This document shows positions 47,172 through 57,191 of a stretch of 64,000 bases of DNA, in pieces. Origin of the DNA: Salinicola tamaricis (GTDB taxonomy: Bacteria > Pseudomonadota > Gammaproteobacteria > Pseudomonadales > Halomonadaceae). The stretch spans positions 3,348,001-3,412,000 of the forward strand of contig NZ_CP023559.1 in the NCBI RefSeq assembly GCF_003006155.1, given 5' to 3'. The translations under genes and the position numbers were made by a program. How positions within the stretch are numbered: the stretch's first letter is position 1; every line of letters starts with the position of its first letter. A model generated the notes under the pieces. It was given only the letters and a program-made list of their open reading frames with translations. It did no database searches and was not told the DNA's origin.

Positions 47172-49250
47172 TCATTGCCTTTTGGAGAACAGGTTGCGGT
47201 AGAGACGATAGGCGCGGGTGCGCAGGGAGAGCCCCCGGCGCGCGTTGCGCTGCTGGCGCATCAGCTCGATGGCGGTGTCGGCATTACAGTAGTCGCCGCT
47301 CTGTGGGTCGACATAGGTCGGATAGAGCAGCAGTGCCCCGGCGATCAGCGCATCGAGGCTCAGGCGGCGCGTGCGCCGGGGGCTGTGCAGGCGGTCGTGG
47401 GTCAGCCCCCAGCCAGCGCGTAGAACGGTAGCCCGTAGGTGTGCACCGCGACGCCGCGCATCAGCCCTTCGAAGCCGGTCAGCGAGCACATGGTATGAAT
47501 CTCGTCGGCCAGGTCGATGAGATCGATGATGTCGCAGTCGATCAGCTCGAGGTCGAACAGGTCCTGGGCCTGGCGGTCGATCAGCCCGACCCGTGCCCCC
47601 GAGGTCACGTCCGGATGCGGCTTGTAGATGATGAAGGCATCTGGGCGGCGCTCGCGCACGGCCGCCAGCAGCTGCTGGTTGGTCTTGATCTCCGGCGAGC
47701 CCTGGGCGATCGACGCATCGGTCTCGACCTGGCCCGGCACCAGGACGATCGGCCGCGTACCGATCTCCTCGCGCGGCAGCGCCGGCAGGTTGCGCCCGGC
47801 GACGTTGTACTTCGACAGCTTGAGATCGATCAGCCGCTGGCGCAGGCGCGCCGCCCGCGCCAGCAGGGCGGCATCGAAGGGGGTGTGCTCGAGCAACTGC
47901 TCGAGATCGCTGGTGTGATTGGCGTCGTAGTAGAGGCCGCGGGCGTCGAAGGCGAGCGACAGTGGCCGAGTCAGGTCGACTCCGAGCCCCACCGAGCGCA
48001 CGAAGCCATCCTCCATGCGCCACAGGCGTACGCCATGCGCCTGGCACAGCGTCTTGATCTCCGGGGTGAGTTTCTGCCCCCACACCACCAGGCTGTCGCA
48101 GGTCGCGAGCTGTGCCGCCAGCGGTGTCTTCTCGTGGCTGAACTGCACCGTGGCTGCCGGGCCAGGAAATCTCTGACGAAGCCGCGCTTCCAGTTGGAGA
48201 AGCCTAGTGCCAGCCAGCGACCCGCCAAGCGGTCGCGCTGGCGCTTCTGGTCGGCGAGCAGGTCGAGGGTCTCCTCCAGCGTCGAAGGCGTAGCCGTGTA
48301 GGGGTTGGCGTAGCGGCAGTAGCGTAGATAGGCCGCTGCGAACAGCTCTTCCAGCGAGCGCTGTCGCTGCCGTCGCGGGCACGCCTGGGCGTCCCGGGTG
48401 AGTCCCCAACCGGCGTAGAAGGGGACACCAAAACAGTGCACTGGCTTGCCGGCCATCAGCGCTTCGAACCCGAGCTGGCTGGTGACCACGTAGACCGCCT
48501 TCACTGCGTCCATCAGCGCCCACGGGTTGATGTCCTCGCCCATCAGGCGACAGCGCGGCTGCGTCGCTGCCGCGGTGAGATAGCCGCGCTTGCGCCCGGC
48601 GATCACGTCGGGATGGGTCTTGATCAGAATCTCTGCCTCGGGATGATCGGCCAGTGCCTGCTCGAGCATCCGCGTGAAGGCGTCCGCATCGGCCATGCCA
48701 TGAGTGATCGAAGCGTCGTCGCGGGTCTGATCCACCACCAGCACGCGCGGGCGCTCGGCCGGGGCAGCGGGCGATCCGGGGCATGGTTGTACTTGGACAG
48801 GCGCAGCTCGCGCAGACGCTGCATGGCGCGCGCCGCGCGGTCGAGTTCGGCGGCGTCGAACTCGGCGTGGTTGAGCCAGCGCTCGAGATCGGAGGGCCGT
48901 GTGGCGTCGTAATAGATGCCGCTGAAATCGACCACCAGGCTGTGCGGCTGGGCGTGGTCGACTCCCAGCCCCAGCGAGCGCAGGAAACCATCCTCGATCG
49001 CCACGTAGGGCAGGTCACGTCGGGCGGCGAGGTGGCGTGCCCGAGCTGCGGTGGGCTTGAGCCCCCAGCCGACGACCGCATCCAGCGGGCGCCGGCTGTA
49101 CGGTCCGACATGTTTGAGCTGCGGATACTCCGGCAGCAGACATCCCACGACGCGCCAGCGCGCCAGCCCGCGTGAGAGATAGCCGGCCACGCGGCCGCCC
49201 GCAGCTCCGGGCAGTGAAGAAGACGACGAGACTGTCGGATCGTTGTTCAT
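47172..49250 (-). pseudogene. kpsC: Two-module capsule Kdo transferase KpsC, three frameshifts
   Basis: KpsC extends the beta-Kdo linker with alternating linkages using two transferase modules. Both are present. N module: YVAIEDGFLRSLGLGVDHAQ, LSKYNHAPDR, LVVDQTRDDASITHG, ILIKTHPDV and VPFYAGWGLTRD. C module: LWRMEDGFVRSVGLGVDLTR, LSKYNVAGR, VLVPGQVETDASIAQGSPE, IIYKPHPDV and GWGLTHDR. Breaks: near 48775 (between DRPLPR and RVLVVDQ), near 48172 (one G missing in ttcctggcccgg, coding strand) and near 47410 (inside YAGWGL). Corrected length is about 690 aa. The start is taken as 49250 (MNNDPTVSS); no good ribosome site is seen, so it is approximate. First gene of the minus-strand operon. Confidence 0.9.
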
Positions 49251-50093
49251 ATTGCGAGAAAAAGGCCAGACCGTCATCGAAATGGATCGCCACGCTACGC
49301 AACTTCCCTGCATTAGGCAATCGCCGGCGGCGTACGGGAGAGTGCGCGCAGTGTAGCGCATCGGGGGTCGGATTTGGGGCGTTTTCAACCGCTGTCTGGC
49401 GATGGCGAAAGAGATTGAGTCAGGCGTTTCATTGTGTATCGATTAACGCGCTAATCGAAGGCGCAAATGTAATCAAGGTTTTCTCATGGAAAAGACGAGT
49501 CATGCCTGTATGAGAACTCTCATGTATTGACGCGTCGCATTCTCCGTTTTCTTTCATGGTCGTTTCGGTGTCGATGTCTGGCTTTCTCATGAAACGCAGA
49601 GGATGGCGTCCATTCACTGCCGAAACAGGCGCGTTGTGGGTAAGCCAATAGTCCTCGTGGCCGCCTCTGTTTTTTCCATTAAACCCTTTTGAAACAGTGT
49701 CTTGAGGCGGTTTAGAAAACTCAGTGTCCTCAATGAATTGTTGATCGACAGATTCAGAAATTCATGTCGTCGATCAATAATGTCAATTTACAAAAAGAAA
49801 CATTGACGTTTTTTGACGTTTGACTCGCCGTGGGGTTTCACCGAAAAAGAGCGCAAGTTAGCCCGTTCAAGAGCGCTGGCGATATCACTGATTATCGTCT
49901 CGTTCGCGGTCGTGTAGCGAAACGTCAACAGGGTTCGGCCGGCGCCGGAGTGGCCCGTGATTACAGGAATTGACATGTCTGCGTCTGCCAGCATCAGCGG
50001 TGTACATGACTTCGAGACCCAAGGCATCCCCGCAGGGGCCAGTTCAGGCCACTTTGCCGCTGCGCCGCGGCGGCGTCGATCGGAGTCACGTGC
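49251..50093. promoter_or_regulatory. Long divergent regulatory region between kpsC and cysD
   Basis: About 840 bases without a recognisable gene separate the minus-strand lipid operon from the plus-strand cys genes. The middle (49380-49870) is clearly AT-richer than either flank. An inverted repeat with 13-base arms (ATTGTTGATCGAC 49737-49749, partner 49769-49781, one mismatch, 19-base centre) and nearby direct repeats of TTGACGT (about 49803-49824) look like regulator-binding sites. Promoters for both directions are expected here, but I cannot fix them. Confidence 0.55.
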
Positions 50094-51011
50094 ATGAGCG
50101 TGCCGGGGACGCTGGGCCAGACGCACCTGAGGCAGCTCGAGGCGGAGTCGATGTACATCATCCGCGAAGTCGTGGCCGAGTTTCGCCGCCCGGTCATGCT
50201 CTACTCCATCGGCAAGGACTCCTCGGTGATGCTGCATCTGGCGCGCAAGGCGTTCTATCCGGGCTCGCCGCCGTTTCCGCTACTGCACGTCAATACCACC
50301 TGGAAGTTCAAGGAGATGATCGCCTTTCGCGATCGCGTCCTGGCCCAGGTCGGCATGCCGCTGATCGAGCATATCAATGAAGAGGGGCGAGCCGCCGGCA
50401 TCAACCCCTTCGACCACGGCAGCGCCAGATACACCGACATCATGAAGACCCAGGCGCTCAAGCAGGCGCTGGATACCCACGGCTTCGATGCCGCCTTCGG
50501 CGGCGCGCGGCGCGACGAGGAAGCTTCCCGCGCCAAGGAGCGGGTCTACTCCTTTCGTGACAGGCACCACCGCTGGGATCCCAGAAACCAGCGCCCGGAA
50601 CTATGGAATCTCTACAACGGCAGGATCGGGCCGGGCGAGTCGATCCGCGTATTCCCACTCTCCAACTGGACCGAGCTGGACATCTGGCAATACATCCACC
50701 TCGAGTCGATTCCCATCGTGCCGCTCTATTACGCCGCACCGCGTCCGGTGGTGGTACGCGACGGCCGGCTGATCATGGTCGATGACGAGCGCCTACCGCT
50801 GGCCCCCGGCGAGCTCCCCGAGGAGCGCTGGGTGCGCTTCCGCACCCTCGGCTGCTATCCGCTCACCGGCGCGGTGGCGTCCCACGCCGCGACGCTGCCC
50901 GCGATCATTCGAGAGATGTTGCTGACCCGCACCAGCGAACGCTTCGGGCGTGCCATCGACCACGATCAGGCGGGGTCGATGGAGAAGAAAAAACGCGAAG
51001 GGTACTTCTGA
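50094..51011 (+). CDS. cysD: Sulfate adenylyltransferase subunit 2
   Basis: The catalytic subunit of ATP sulfurylase, forming APS from sulfate and ATP. The PP-loop is [19 protein letters not shown] (S38 to S44). Further hallmarks are [40 protein letters not shown] and [20 protein letters not shown]. At 305 aa it is the normal length. GGAG lies 8 bases before the ATG. Followed after 73 bases by cysNC. Sitting between capsule genes, it resembles nodPQ-type extra copies that supply PAPS for glycan sulfation. Confidence 0.94.
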   Translation: MSVPGTLGQTHLRQLEAESMYIIREVVAEFRRPVMLYSIGKDSSVMLHLARKAFYPGSPPFPLLHVNTTWKFKEMIAFRDRVLAQVGMPLIEHINEEGRAAGINPFDHGSARYTDIMKTQALKQALDTHGFDAAFGGARRDEEASRAKERVYSFRDRHHRWDPRNQRPELWNLYNGRIGPGESIRVFPLSNWTELDIWQYIHLESIPIVPLYYAAPRPVVVRDGRLIMVDDERLPLAPGELPEERWVRFRTLGCYPLTGAVASHAATLPAIIREMLLTRTSERFGRAIDHDQAGSMEKKKREGYF

Positions 51012-51084
51012 GGCGGCGACGTAGGAATCGAACCAGAACCAGCGGCCGGCGCCCGGGCGCCGCAGGCCATCGAGAGGGAACACC

Positions 51085-52986
51085 GTGTCACACGCGTCAG
51101 CCATGATCACCGACAACATCGAGGCCTACCTGAGAGTGCACGAGCACAAGGGAATCCTGCGCTTCATCACTTGCGGCAGCGTCGACGATGGCAAGTCGAC
51201 CCTGATCGGGCGGCTGCTGCACGACGCCAGAATGATTTTCGAGGATCAGCTGGCGGCGGTGGCGCGGGACTCCAAGCGCTGTGGCACCACCGGTGAGCGC
51301 ATGGATCTGGCGCTGCTGGTCGACGGCCTGCAAGCGGAACGCGAGCAAGGCATCACCATCGATGTCGCCTACCGTTTCTTCTCCACCGACAAGCGCAAGT
51401 TCATCATCGCCGATACCCCGGGGCACGAGCAGTACACCCGCAACATGGTCACCGGCGCCTCTACCGCAGACCTGGCGGTAATCCTGATCGATGCGCGCCT
51501 CGGGGTTAAGGCGCAGACCCGCCGGCACAGCTATCTGTGCGACCTGCTTCGCCACCTGGTGGTGGCGGTCAACAAGATGGACCTGGTCGGCTATTCGCGC
51601 GAGCGCTTCGAGGAGATCGTCGCGGCGTACCGCCATTTCGCCACGCGGCTGACGGCCACCGACATCCGCTTCGTGCCGCTGTCCGCGCTGGAGGGTGACA
51701 ACGTCGTCGACCCCAGCGAGCGCATGCCGTGGTATCAGCTCGGTGGCCAGCGCGGGCCGGCGTTGCTGCCGCTGCTCGAGCAGATCGATATCACCACCCC
51801 GGCGCCGTTCGAGGCGCTGCGCTTTCCTGTGCAGTACGTCAATCGTCCTAACCCTCACTTCCGTGGCTACTGCGGCACCCTGGCCGCCGGCACCCTGCGT
51901 CCGGGGGATGCGGTGCGGGTGTTGCCCTCGCGGCAGCGAGCCAGGGTGGCGCGCTTGGTTACCAACGATGGTGATCTCGAGATCGCCTATCCGGGCCAGT
52001 CGATCACCGTGACCCTCGACGCCGAGGTCGACGTCTCGCGCGGAGACATGCTGGTGGCGGAAGCGTCGGAGCTGACGCCGTGCAGCGCCTTCAGCGCGGA
52101 TCTGGTGTGGCTGCACGAGACGCCGCTGGCGCTGGGCCACGAGTACGAGCTCAAGGCGGCGACCCGTAACGTCTGCGCGCGGGTGGTGAGACTGCTGCAT
52201 CAGGTCGATGTCGACACCCTGGCGCACATGCCTACGCAGCGGCTCGCCCTCAACGGGATCGCGCGCTGCCAGATCGAGGTGGATCAGCCGCTGGTGCTGG
52301 ACAGCTATCAGCGCTCCCCGGGCACCGGCGCTTTCGTGCTGATCGATCGCTTCAACCATCTGACCGTCGCCGCCGGCATGGTCATCGACACCCTGAGCGC
52401 GGCCAATTTGGTGTGGCACGACATGGCGGTGACTCAGCGTCGCCGCGCCGAGCGCCACCGCCAGAAGCCCTGCGTGGTGTGGTTCACCGGCTCTCCGGCG
52501 CCGGCAATCGGCGTCGCTGATGCGCTCGAGCGCCAGCTCTTCGGCATGGGGCACAGCACCTATCTGCTCGATGGCGACAACCTGCGCCACGGACTGTGCA
52601 GCGATCTGGGCTTCGGCGACCGCGAGCGCCAGGAAAACATGCGCCGGGTCGGCGAGGTGGCTCGGCTGATGGTCGACGCCGGCATGATCGTGCTGGTCGC
52701 ACTGATCTCCCCCTTCCGCCAGGAGCGCCAGCGGGTGCGCGAGCGCATGGCGCCGGACGAGTTCATCGAAGTGTTCGTCAATACCCCGCTGGCGGTGTGC
52801 GAGCGACGTGACCCCAAGGGGCTCTACCGTCGTGCCCGGGCGGGGGAAATCGCCCAGTTCACCGGTATCAGCTCGCCCTATGAAGCGCCCCAGCAGCCCG
52901 AGATCGAGATCGATACCTCGCACAACGACCTGACGCTGACGGTCGCCGGGCTGATCGCCGCGCTGCGGCACGAGGGCGTCATTTGA
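51085..52986 (+). CDS. cysNC: Bifunctional sulfate adenylyltransferase subunit 1/adenylylsulfate kinase
   Basis: CysN is the GTPase activating CysD; CysC phosphorylates APS to PAPS. CysN part: G1 [15 protein letters not shown] (from residue 31), [22 protein letters not shown]. CysC part (from about 465): [52 protein letters not shown]. The CysC P-loop is abnormal: [15 protein letters not shown], where the family has TGLSGAGKS..A.ALE. Reading the DNA, three single-base losses within about 25 bases (52492-52515) would turn the normal motif into this one and restore frame. As written the kinase should be dead. GTG start with GAGAGGG ribosome site. Length 633 aa, normal. Confidence 0.92.
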   Translation: MSHASAMITDNIEAYLRVHEHKGILRFITCGSVDDGKSTLIGRLLHDARMIFEDQLAAVARDSKRCGTTGERMDLALLVDGLQAEREQGITIDVAYRFFSTDKRKFIIADTPGHEQYTRNMVTGASTADLAVILIDARLGVKAQTRRHSYLCDLLRHLVVAVNKMDLVGYSRERFEEIVAAYRHFATRLTATDIRFVPLSALEGDNVVDPSERMPWYQLGGQRGPALLPLLEQIDITTPAPFEALRFPVQYVNRPNPHFRGYCGTLAAGTLRPGDAVRVLPSRQRARVARLVTNDGDLEIAYPGQSITVTLDAEVDVSRGDMLVAEASELTPCSAFSADLVWLHETPLALGHEYELKAATRNVCARVVRLLHQVDVDTLAHMPTQRLALNGIARCQIEVDQPLVLDSYQRSPGTGAFVLIDRFNHLTVAAGMVIDTLSAANLVWHDMAVTQRRRAERHRQKPCVVWFTGSPAPAIGVADALERQLFGMGHSTYLLDGDNLRHGLCSDLGFGDRERQENMRRVGEVARLMVDAGMIVLVALISPFRQERQRVRERMAPDEFIEVFVNTPLAVCERRDPKGLYRRARAGEIAQFTGISSPYEAPQQPEIEIDTSHNDLTLTVAGLIAALRHEGVI

Positions 52987-53058
52987 ACCGCCATTCGGAG
53001 TGATCCCGCTGGCCGGGCGGCCGGCGGGCCAGGCAGGACAAGCAGGAGGATAACCCGC

Positions 53059-53496
53059 ATGCAGCACACAGAACGCGTACGCAGACCCCAGACGCGAGCC
53101 CGCAGCCAGGCGCGAGCTCGCAGAGACAAGTCGGTGTGGCTGGCAGCCACCCTGGTGCTGGCCGCCGGCCTGGCCGGATGTGCCGCACCGGGCGGCCAGC
53201 TCGGCGCCGCCGACACCCTGGCGATGGCGGATGCCACGCCGGCAGGGCCGGCCCTGAGCGCCTTTCTCGAGCGCGCGCCGGATGGCGCCGTGACCACGCT
53301 GGCGGCATCGCCCTGGGGCGGCAACGTCACCGTCTACGCCCGCGAGCGCTACTTCGCCGCCAGCGGCCATGAGTGCCTGCGGCTCGATGTGAGCCGCGGG
53401 GCGGTGCCGGCGGCACTGGGTAGCGGCGAGGTGGCCTGTCGGGTCGCCGCCCGCGGCTGGTACACCCAGCGGCTGGTGACCGAGGTGGTGCGCTAG
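53059..53496 (+). CDS. Small capsule-cassette lipoprotein (copy 2)
   Basis: The 145-aa protein has an Arg-rich N terminus, a hydrophobic segment and lipobox G-L-A-G-C41. The mature domain has SPWGGNVTVYARERYFAASG and GWYTQRLVTEVV, matching the protein at 8806. Like that copy it directly precedes kpsD (129 bases). Good ribosome site AGGAGG. Probably an accessory of the export channel; no known family name can be given. Confidence 0.72.
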   Translation: MQHTERVRRPQTRARSQARARRDKSVWLAATLVLAAGLAGCAAPGGQLGAADTLAMADATPAGPALSAFLERAPDGAVTTLAASPWGGNVTVYARERYFAASGHECLRLDVSRGAVPAALGSGEVACRVAARGWYTQRLVTEVVR

Positions 53497-53624
53497 CCAG
53501 CGCCGCCGCCGCAGCGAGCCGCCGCCACCGGCCGCGGTCACGCTGCGCGGCCAATAACCGAGCCGCAGCCGGGCGCCTTGAGCCCCCGCGCCGGCCGACA
53601 ACGAGTCTAGGGCAGGAACACAAC

Positions 53625-55356
53625 ATGAAGCGCGCAGCATGGATTTCCCGGGCAATGTGCCTGGTGGGGTAGCGTGGCTGAACGCCGGCGCGGTCCACGC
53701 GCAGTCGATCGGCGTCGATAGCAGCTCGCTGCTCGGCAGCGATGCCGAGGCGCAGCCGCTGACCGCGGATTCGAGCGCGGCCGGGGTCGAGACGATTCCA
53801 CGGGCCGACTGGGACAGCGGCACCTATGGGCCGGTCGATCCGCGCACCCAGGCGCCGGTCGATCCGGAGTCGCTGCCGCCGTTCGGCGCCAACCTGTTCA
53901 CCGGGGGCTTCCGCGGCACCATGGCCGATGGCCTCAACCCGGCTTACCTGATCAAGCCGGGCGACCAGATCACCATTCGGGTGTGGGGCGGGGTGGAGCT
54001 CGACCGGGTGCTGGTGGTGGACGCCCAGGGCAACATCTTCCTGCCGCGGATCGGGCCGCTGCAGGTCCAGGGCATCTCCAATGCCCAGCTCAACGCCAAG
54101 GTGCGCGGCGCGATCCAGTCGGTCTACCCCGAGAACGTCAGCGTCTACACCAATCTGCAGGGCGTGCAGCCGGTCGGCGTGTTCGTGACCGGCTACGTCA
54201 ATAGCCCCGGCCGCTACTCGGGCACCCCTAACGACTCGGTGCTCTACTTTCTCGACCAGGCCGGCGGCATCGACCAGGCGCTGGGCAGCTATCGCCGGGT
54301 GCTGATCAAGCGCGGCGGCCGGGTGATCGGCGTGGTCGACCTGTATGACTTCCTGCTCGATGGCGAGATCGTGCGGCCGCAGTTCCGCGACGGCGACACC
54401 CTGGTGGTGGAGGCGCGCGGCCCGGCGATCAGCGTGGTCGGGGACGTGCAGAAGGACTATCGCTACGAGCTGGTGGGCGACAGCCTGACCGGACAGGACG
54501 TGCTCGACCTGGCACGGCTCAAGGCCGGTGTCTCGCACGTGCTGCTGCGTGGCAGCCGGCCCGAAGGTCCGCTGTCGCGCTACCTGCCGCTGGCCGCCTT
54601 CCGCGCTGCCGAGGTTCGGCGCGGTGATGAGGTGCTGTTCAGCGCCGATCAGCGCGACGAGACCATCGTGGTGCAGGTCGAAGGCAGCTACTACGGCCCC
54701 TCGCGCTATGCGCTGCCGCGCAACGCCAAGCTGGGCGAGCTGCTCAACGCGATCAGCGTGCCCCGTGACATGACCAGCTATCGCGATGTCTCGATCCGGC
54801 GAATCAGCGTCGCCCGCCAGCAGGCGGCGTCACTCAAGGAGAGCTTGCGCCGGCTCGAGACCACCTATCTCGGTTACCCCTCGCGGACCGCCAAGGAGGG
54901 CGAGATCCAGGTGCGCCAGGCGGAGCTGATCGAGCGCTTCGTGCAGAAGGCGGCCCAGGTCAAGCCCAACGGCCGGCTGGTGGTGGCGCGTGACAGCGGG
55001 GTCGCCGATATCCGCCTGCAGGATGGCGATATCGTCACCATCCCCGAGAGTACCGATTCGGTGCTGCTCAGCGGCGAGGTGGTGATTCCACAGGCGCTGG
55101 TGTTCACCCCGGGGATGAACGCCGACGACTACTACTCCGCCTGGCCGGTGGCTTCACCCCGCGTGCCGACGAGGACCAGGTGCTGGTGGTACATCGCAAC
55201 GGTGCGGTGATGCATGCCGGCCAGACCCGCATGCGTGCCGGTGACGAGATCATCGTGCTGCCCGCCGCACCGACCAGCAATATCGAACTGGCGGCGAGTA
55301 TCACTCAGATCCTCTATCAGGTTGCGGTAGCGACCAAAGTGGCGCTCGACCTATGA
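53625..55356 (+). pseudogene. kpsD: Outer-membrane polysaccharide export protein KpsD (copy 2), two frameshifts
   Basis: The sequence parallels KpsD copy 1: MKRAAWISRAMCLVG opens the signal peptide, then the frame breaks near 53677 (gtggggtagcg, at least one base missing) and resumes with WLNAGAVHAQS. The body is intact: YLIKPGDQITIRVWGGVELD, VGVFVTGYVNSPGRYSG, VQVEGSYYGPSRYALP, VLLSGEVVIPQALVFTPG. A second break near 55132 (DDYYS / RLAGGFTPR) precedes the C terminus ITQILYQVAVATKVALDL. Corrected length is about 577 aa. High GC throughout, and very close to copy 1. Confidence 0.9.
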
Positions 55357-55383
55357 GCGCCGCAGCGAGAGGAGGGCGCGCGC

Positions 55384-56199
55384 ATGGCTGACTCGATGCT
55401 TCCGATCGCCGGCGCGCGTTCGCGCGGTGCCTGGCGGGTGGCCCGCAGCGTGTGGTTCGCGATGTTCATGCGCGAGGCGATCTCGCGCACCATGGCCGAC
55501 CGCATGGGCTGGTTCTGGATGATCTTCGAACCGCTGGCGATCATCGGCGTGATGGTCTCGATCCGCGGACTGTTCATGTCGGGCAGCGAGATCTCCGGCG
55601 CCGACCACGTGCCGTGGATGATCGTCGGGCTGATGGGCTTCGGACTGTTCCGCGAGAACATGATGCGTGCGCTGGGGGCGATCGACGCCAACAAGGGGCT
55701 GTTCGCCTACCGCCAGGTCAAGCCAGTCGATACCGTGCTGGTGCGCTGCTTCCTGGAGGGCATGCTCAAGTCCTTCCTGTTTCTGATGTTCATGCTGATC
55801 GGTGATCTGCTCCAGTTCGAGCTGATGCCGGACCACCCCCTCGGTGTGCTGCTCGACTGGCTGTCGCTGTGGGCGCTGGGGTGGGGCGCGGGGCTGACGG
55901 TCTCGGTGCTCGGCGATCTGGTGCCGGAGTTCGGCCGCGTGGTGCGCATCCTCAACCTGCCGCTGCTGCTGCTCTCGGGCGTGATCCTGCCGGTGATGTA
56001 CATGCCTTACCCCTACCGCGACTACCTGCTGTGGAATCCGCTGGTGCACGGCCTGGAGAGCATGCGGGTCGCGTTCTTTCCCGGCTATCACACCCTCAAC
56101 GATATCGACATGACCTACCTCTGGTTCTGGGCGCTGTCGCTGCTGGCGCTGGGCCTGCTGCTGCACATCCGTTTCGCCGCCAGGTTGAAAGCGCACTAG
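55384..56199 (+). CDS. kpsM: Capsule ABC transporter permease KpsM (copy 2)
   Basis: A 271-aa ABC-2 permease with FMREAISRTMADRMGWFWM near the start and about six helices, including VPWMIVGLMGFGLFRENMM and LPLLLLSGVILPVMYMPYP. It pairs with the KpsT 16 bases downstream to export the finished glycolipid. Intact and high GC, unlike the AT-rich copy at 11130 with which it aligns over its whole length. Both share GLFAYRQ and the end FRLK/RLKAK-like basic tail. Confidence 0.94.
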   Translation: MADSMLPIAGARSRGAWRVARSVWFAMFMREAISRTMADRMGWFWMIFEPLAIIGVMVSIRGLFMSGSEISGADHVPWMIVGLMGFGLFRENMMRALGAIDANKGLFAYRQVKPVDTVLVRCFLEGMLKSFLFLMFMLIGDLLQFELMPDHPLGVLLDWLSLWALGWGAGLTVSVLGDLVPEFGRVVRILNLPLLLLSGVILPVMYMPYPYRDYLLWNPLVHGLESMRVAFFPGYHTLNDIDMTYLWFWALSLLALGLLLHIRFAARLKAH

Positions 56200-56215
56200 C
56201 GCGGAGGAGCGAGCC

Positions 56216-57191
56216 ATGATCGATATCCGTCATCTCTACAAGCGCTATCACAACCACCACGGAGCCAGTGGGTGCTCGAGGACTCAATCTGAGCATCCCT
56301 GCCGGGGTCAGCGTCGGCCTGCTGGGGCGCAACGGTGCCGGCAAGTCTACCCTGCTGCGGCTGATCGGCGGCATGGATACCCCGGATCGCGGCGAGATCG
56401 TGCGCGCCAGCCGGGTCTCCTGGCCGATCGGCCTGGCCGGCGGCTTCCAGGGCTCGATGACCGGGCGCCAGAACGTCAAGTTCGTCGCCCGGATCCACGG
56501 CGCCAACGACGAGATCGAGGAGATCATCGCGGCGGTGGAGAGCTTCGCCGACATCGGCCGCGCCTTCGACGAGCCGATCAAGACCTACTCATCGGGGATG
56601 CGCTCGCGGCTCGCCTTCGGGCTGTCGTTGGCCTTCGACTTCGATGTCTACCTCTCCGACGAGGCCACGGCGGTGGGCGACCGCCACTTCAAGCAGAAGG
56701 CGAGCGAGGCGTTCAAGGCGCGCATCGGCCGCGCCAGCCTGATCATGGTCTCCCACGGCGAGGGCGTGCTGCGCGAGTTCTGCCAGGCCGGGATTCTGCT
56801 CGACCGCGGCCGCGCGTTCTGGTTCGACGAGATAGAGGCTGCCATCGAGGCCTATCACAGTGCCGGTGACGGCTACGCACCGCCGCGGCCGGCCGCGCCC
56901 CGCAATCTGGAGGAGGCCAAGCGGGCGTTGGCCGAGGCCAATGCGCGCTTCGACGCCGCCCGGGAAGCCCTCGATGCCGCCGGCGACAGCGCCGCGGAAA
57001 CGGCAGCAATCCCCGAGGAGACCCTGCGCTGGCGCCTCGACGACGCTCGTGAACGGGTCCACGAAGCGCGTCGCCAGGTGCAGCAGTTCACCGCCCGCAA
57101 GGGGCGCAAAGGTGGCCCTCGGGGCCAGGAAAGGCCCACGGCCAACAACACGTCCCCCGACAAGACCTCAGCAAAGGCGAAACGGTCATGA
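56216..57191 (+). pseudogene. kpsT: Capsule ABC transporter ATPase KpsT (copy 2) with C-terminal extension, N-terminal frameshift
   Basis: MIDIRHLYKRYHNHHGAS begins at 56216. Indels near 56265-56287 shift the frame, and the rest is open from a GTG at 56268. Motifs: GLLGRNGAGKSTLLRL (Walker A), KTYSSGMRSRLAFGLSLAFD (signature), FDVYLSDEATAVGDRHF (Walker B) and LIMVSHGEGVLREF (H-loop). After the usual KpsT end (near residue 220) about 100 extra residues follow: an Ala/Glu/Arg-rich coiled coil (LEEAKRALAEANARFDAARE) and a basic, low-complexity tail. Copy 1 lacks this. The stop overlaps kpsE by 4 bases. If translation starts at the GTG, only the first strands are missing. Confidence 0.88.

Noticed and set aside
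49788-50237. 149-codon minus-strand frame in the divergent region
   Set aside because: It runs through the cysD start and is His/Arg-rich without motifs.
52485-52520. APS kinase domain evolved to a regulatory, inactive form
   Set aside because: The DNA explains the odd motif by three single-base losses, and all other CysC motifs are perfect. A sequence error is simpler.
51097-53823. 908-codon antisense open frame across cysNC
   Set aside because: Same reason: it spans two known genes and a spacer, with low-complexity His/Arg-rich translation.
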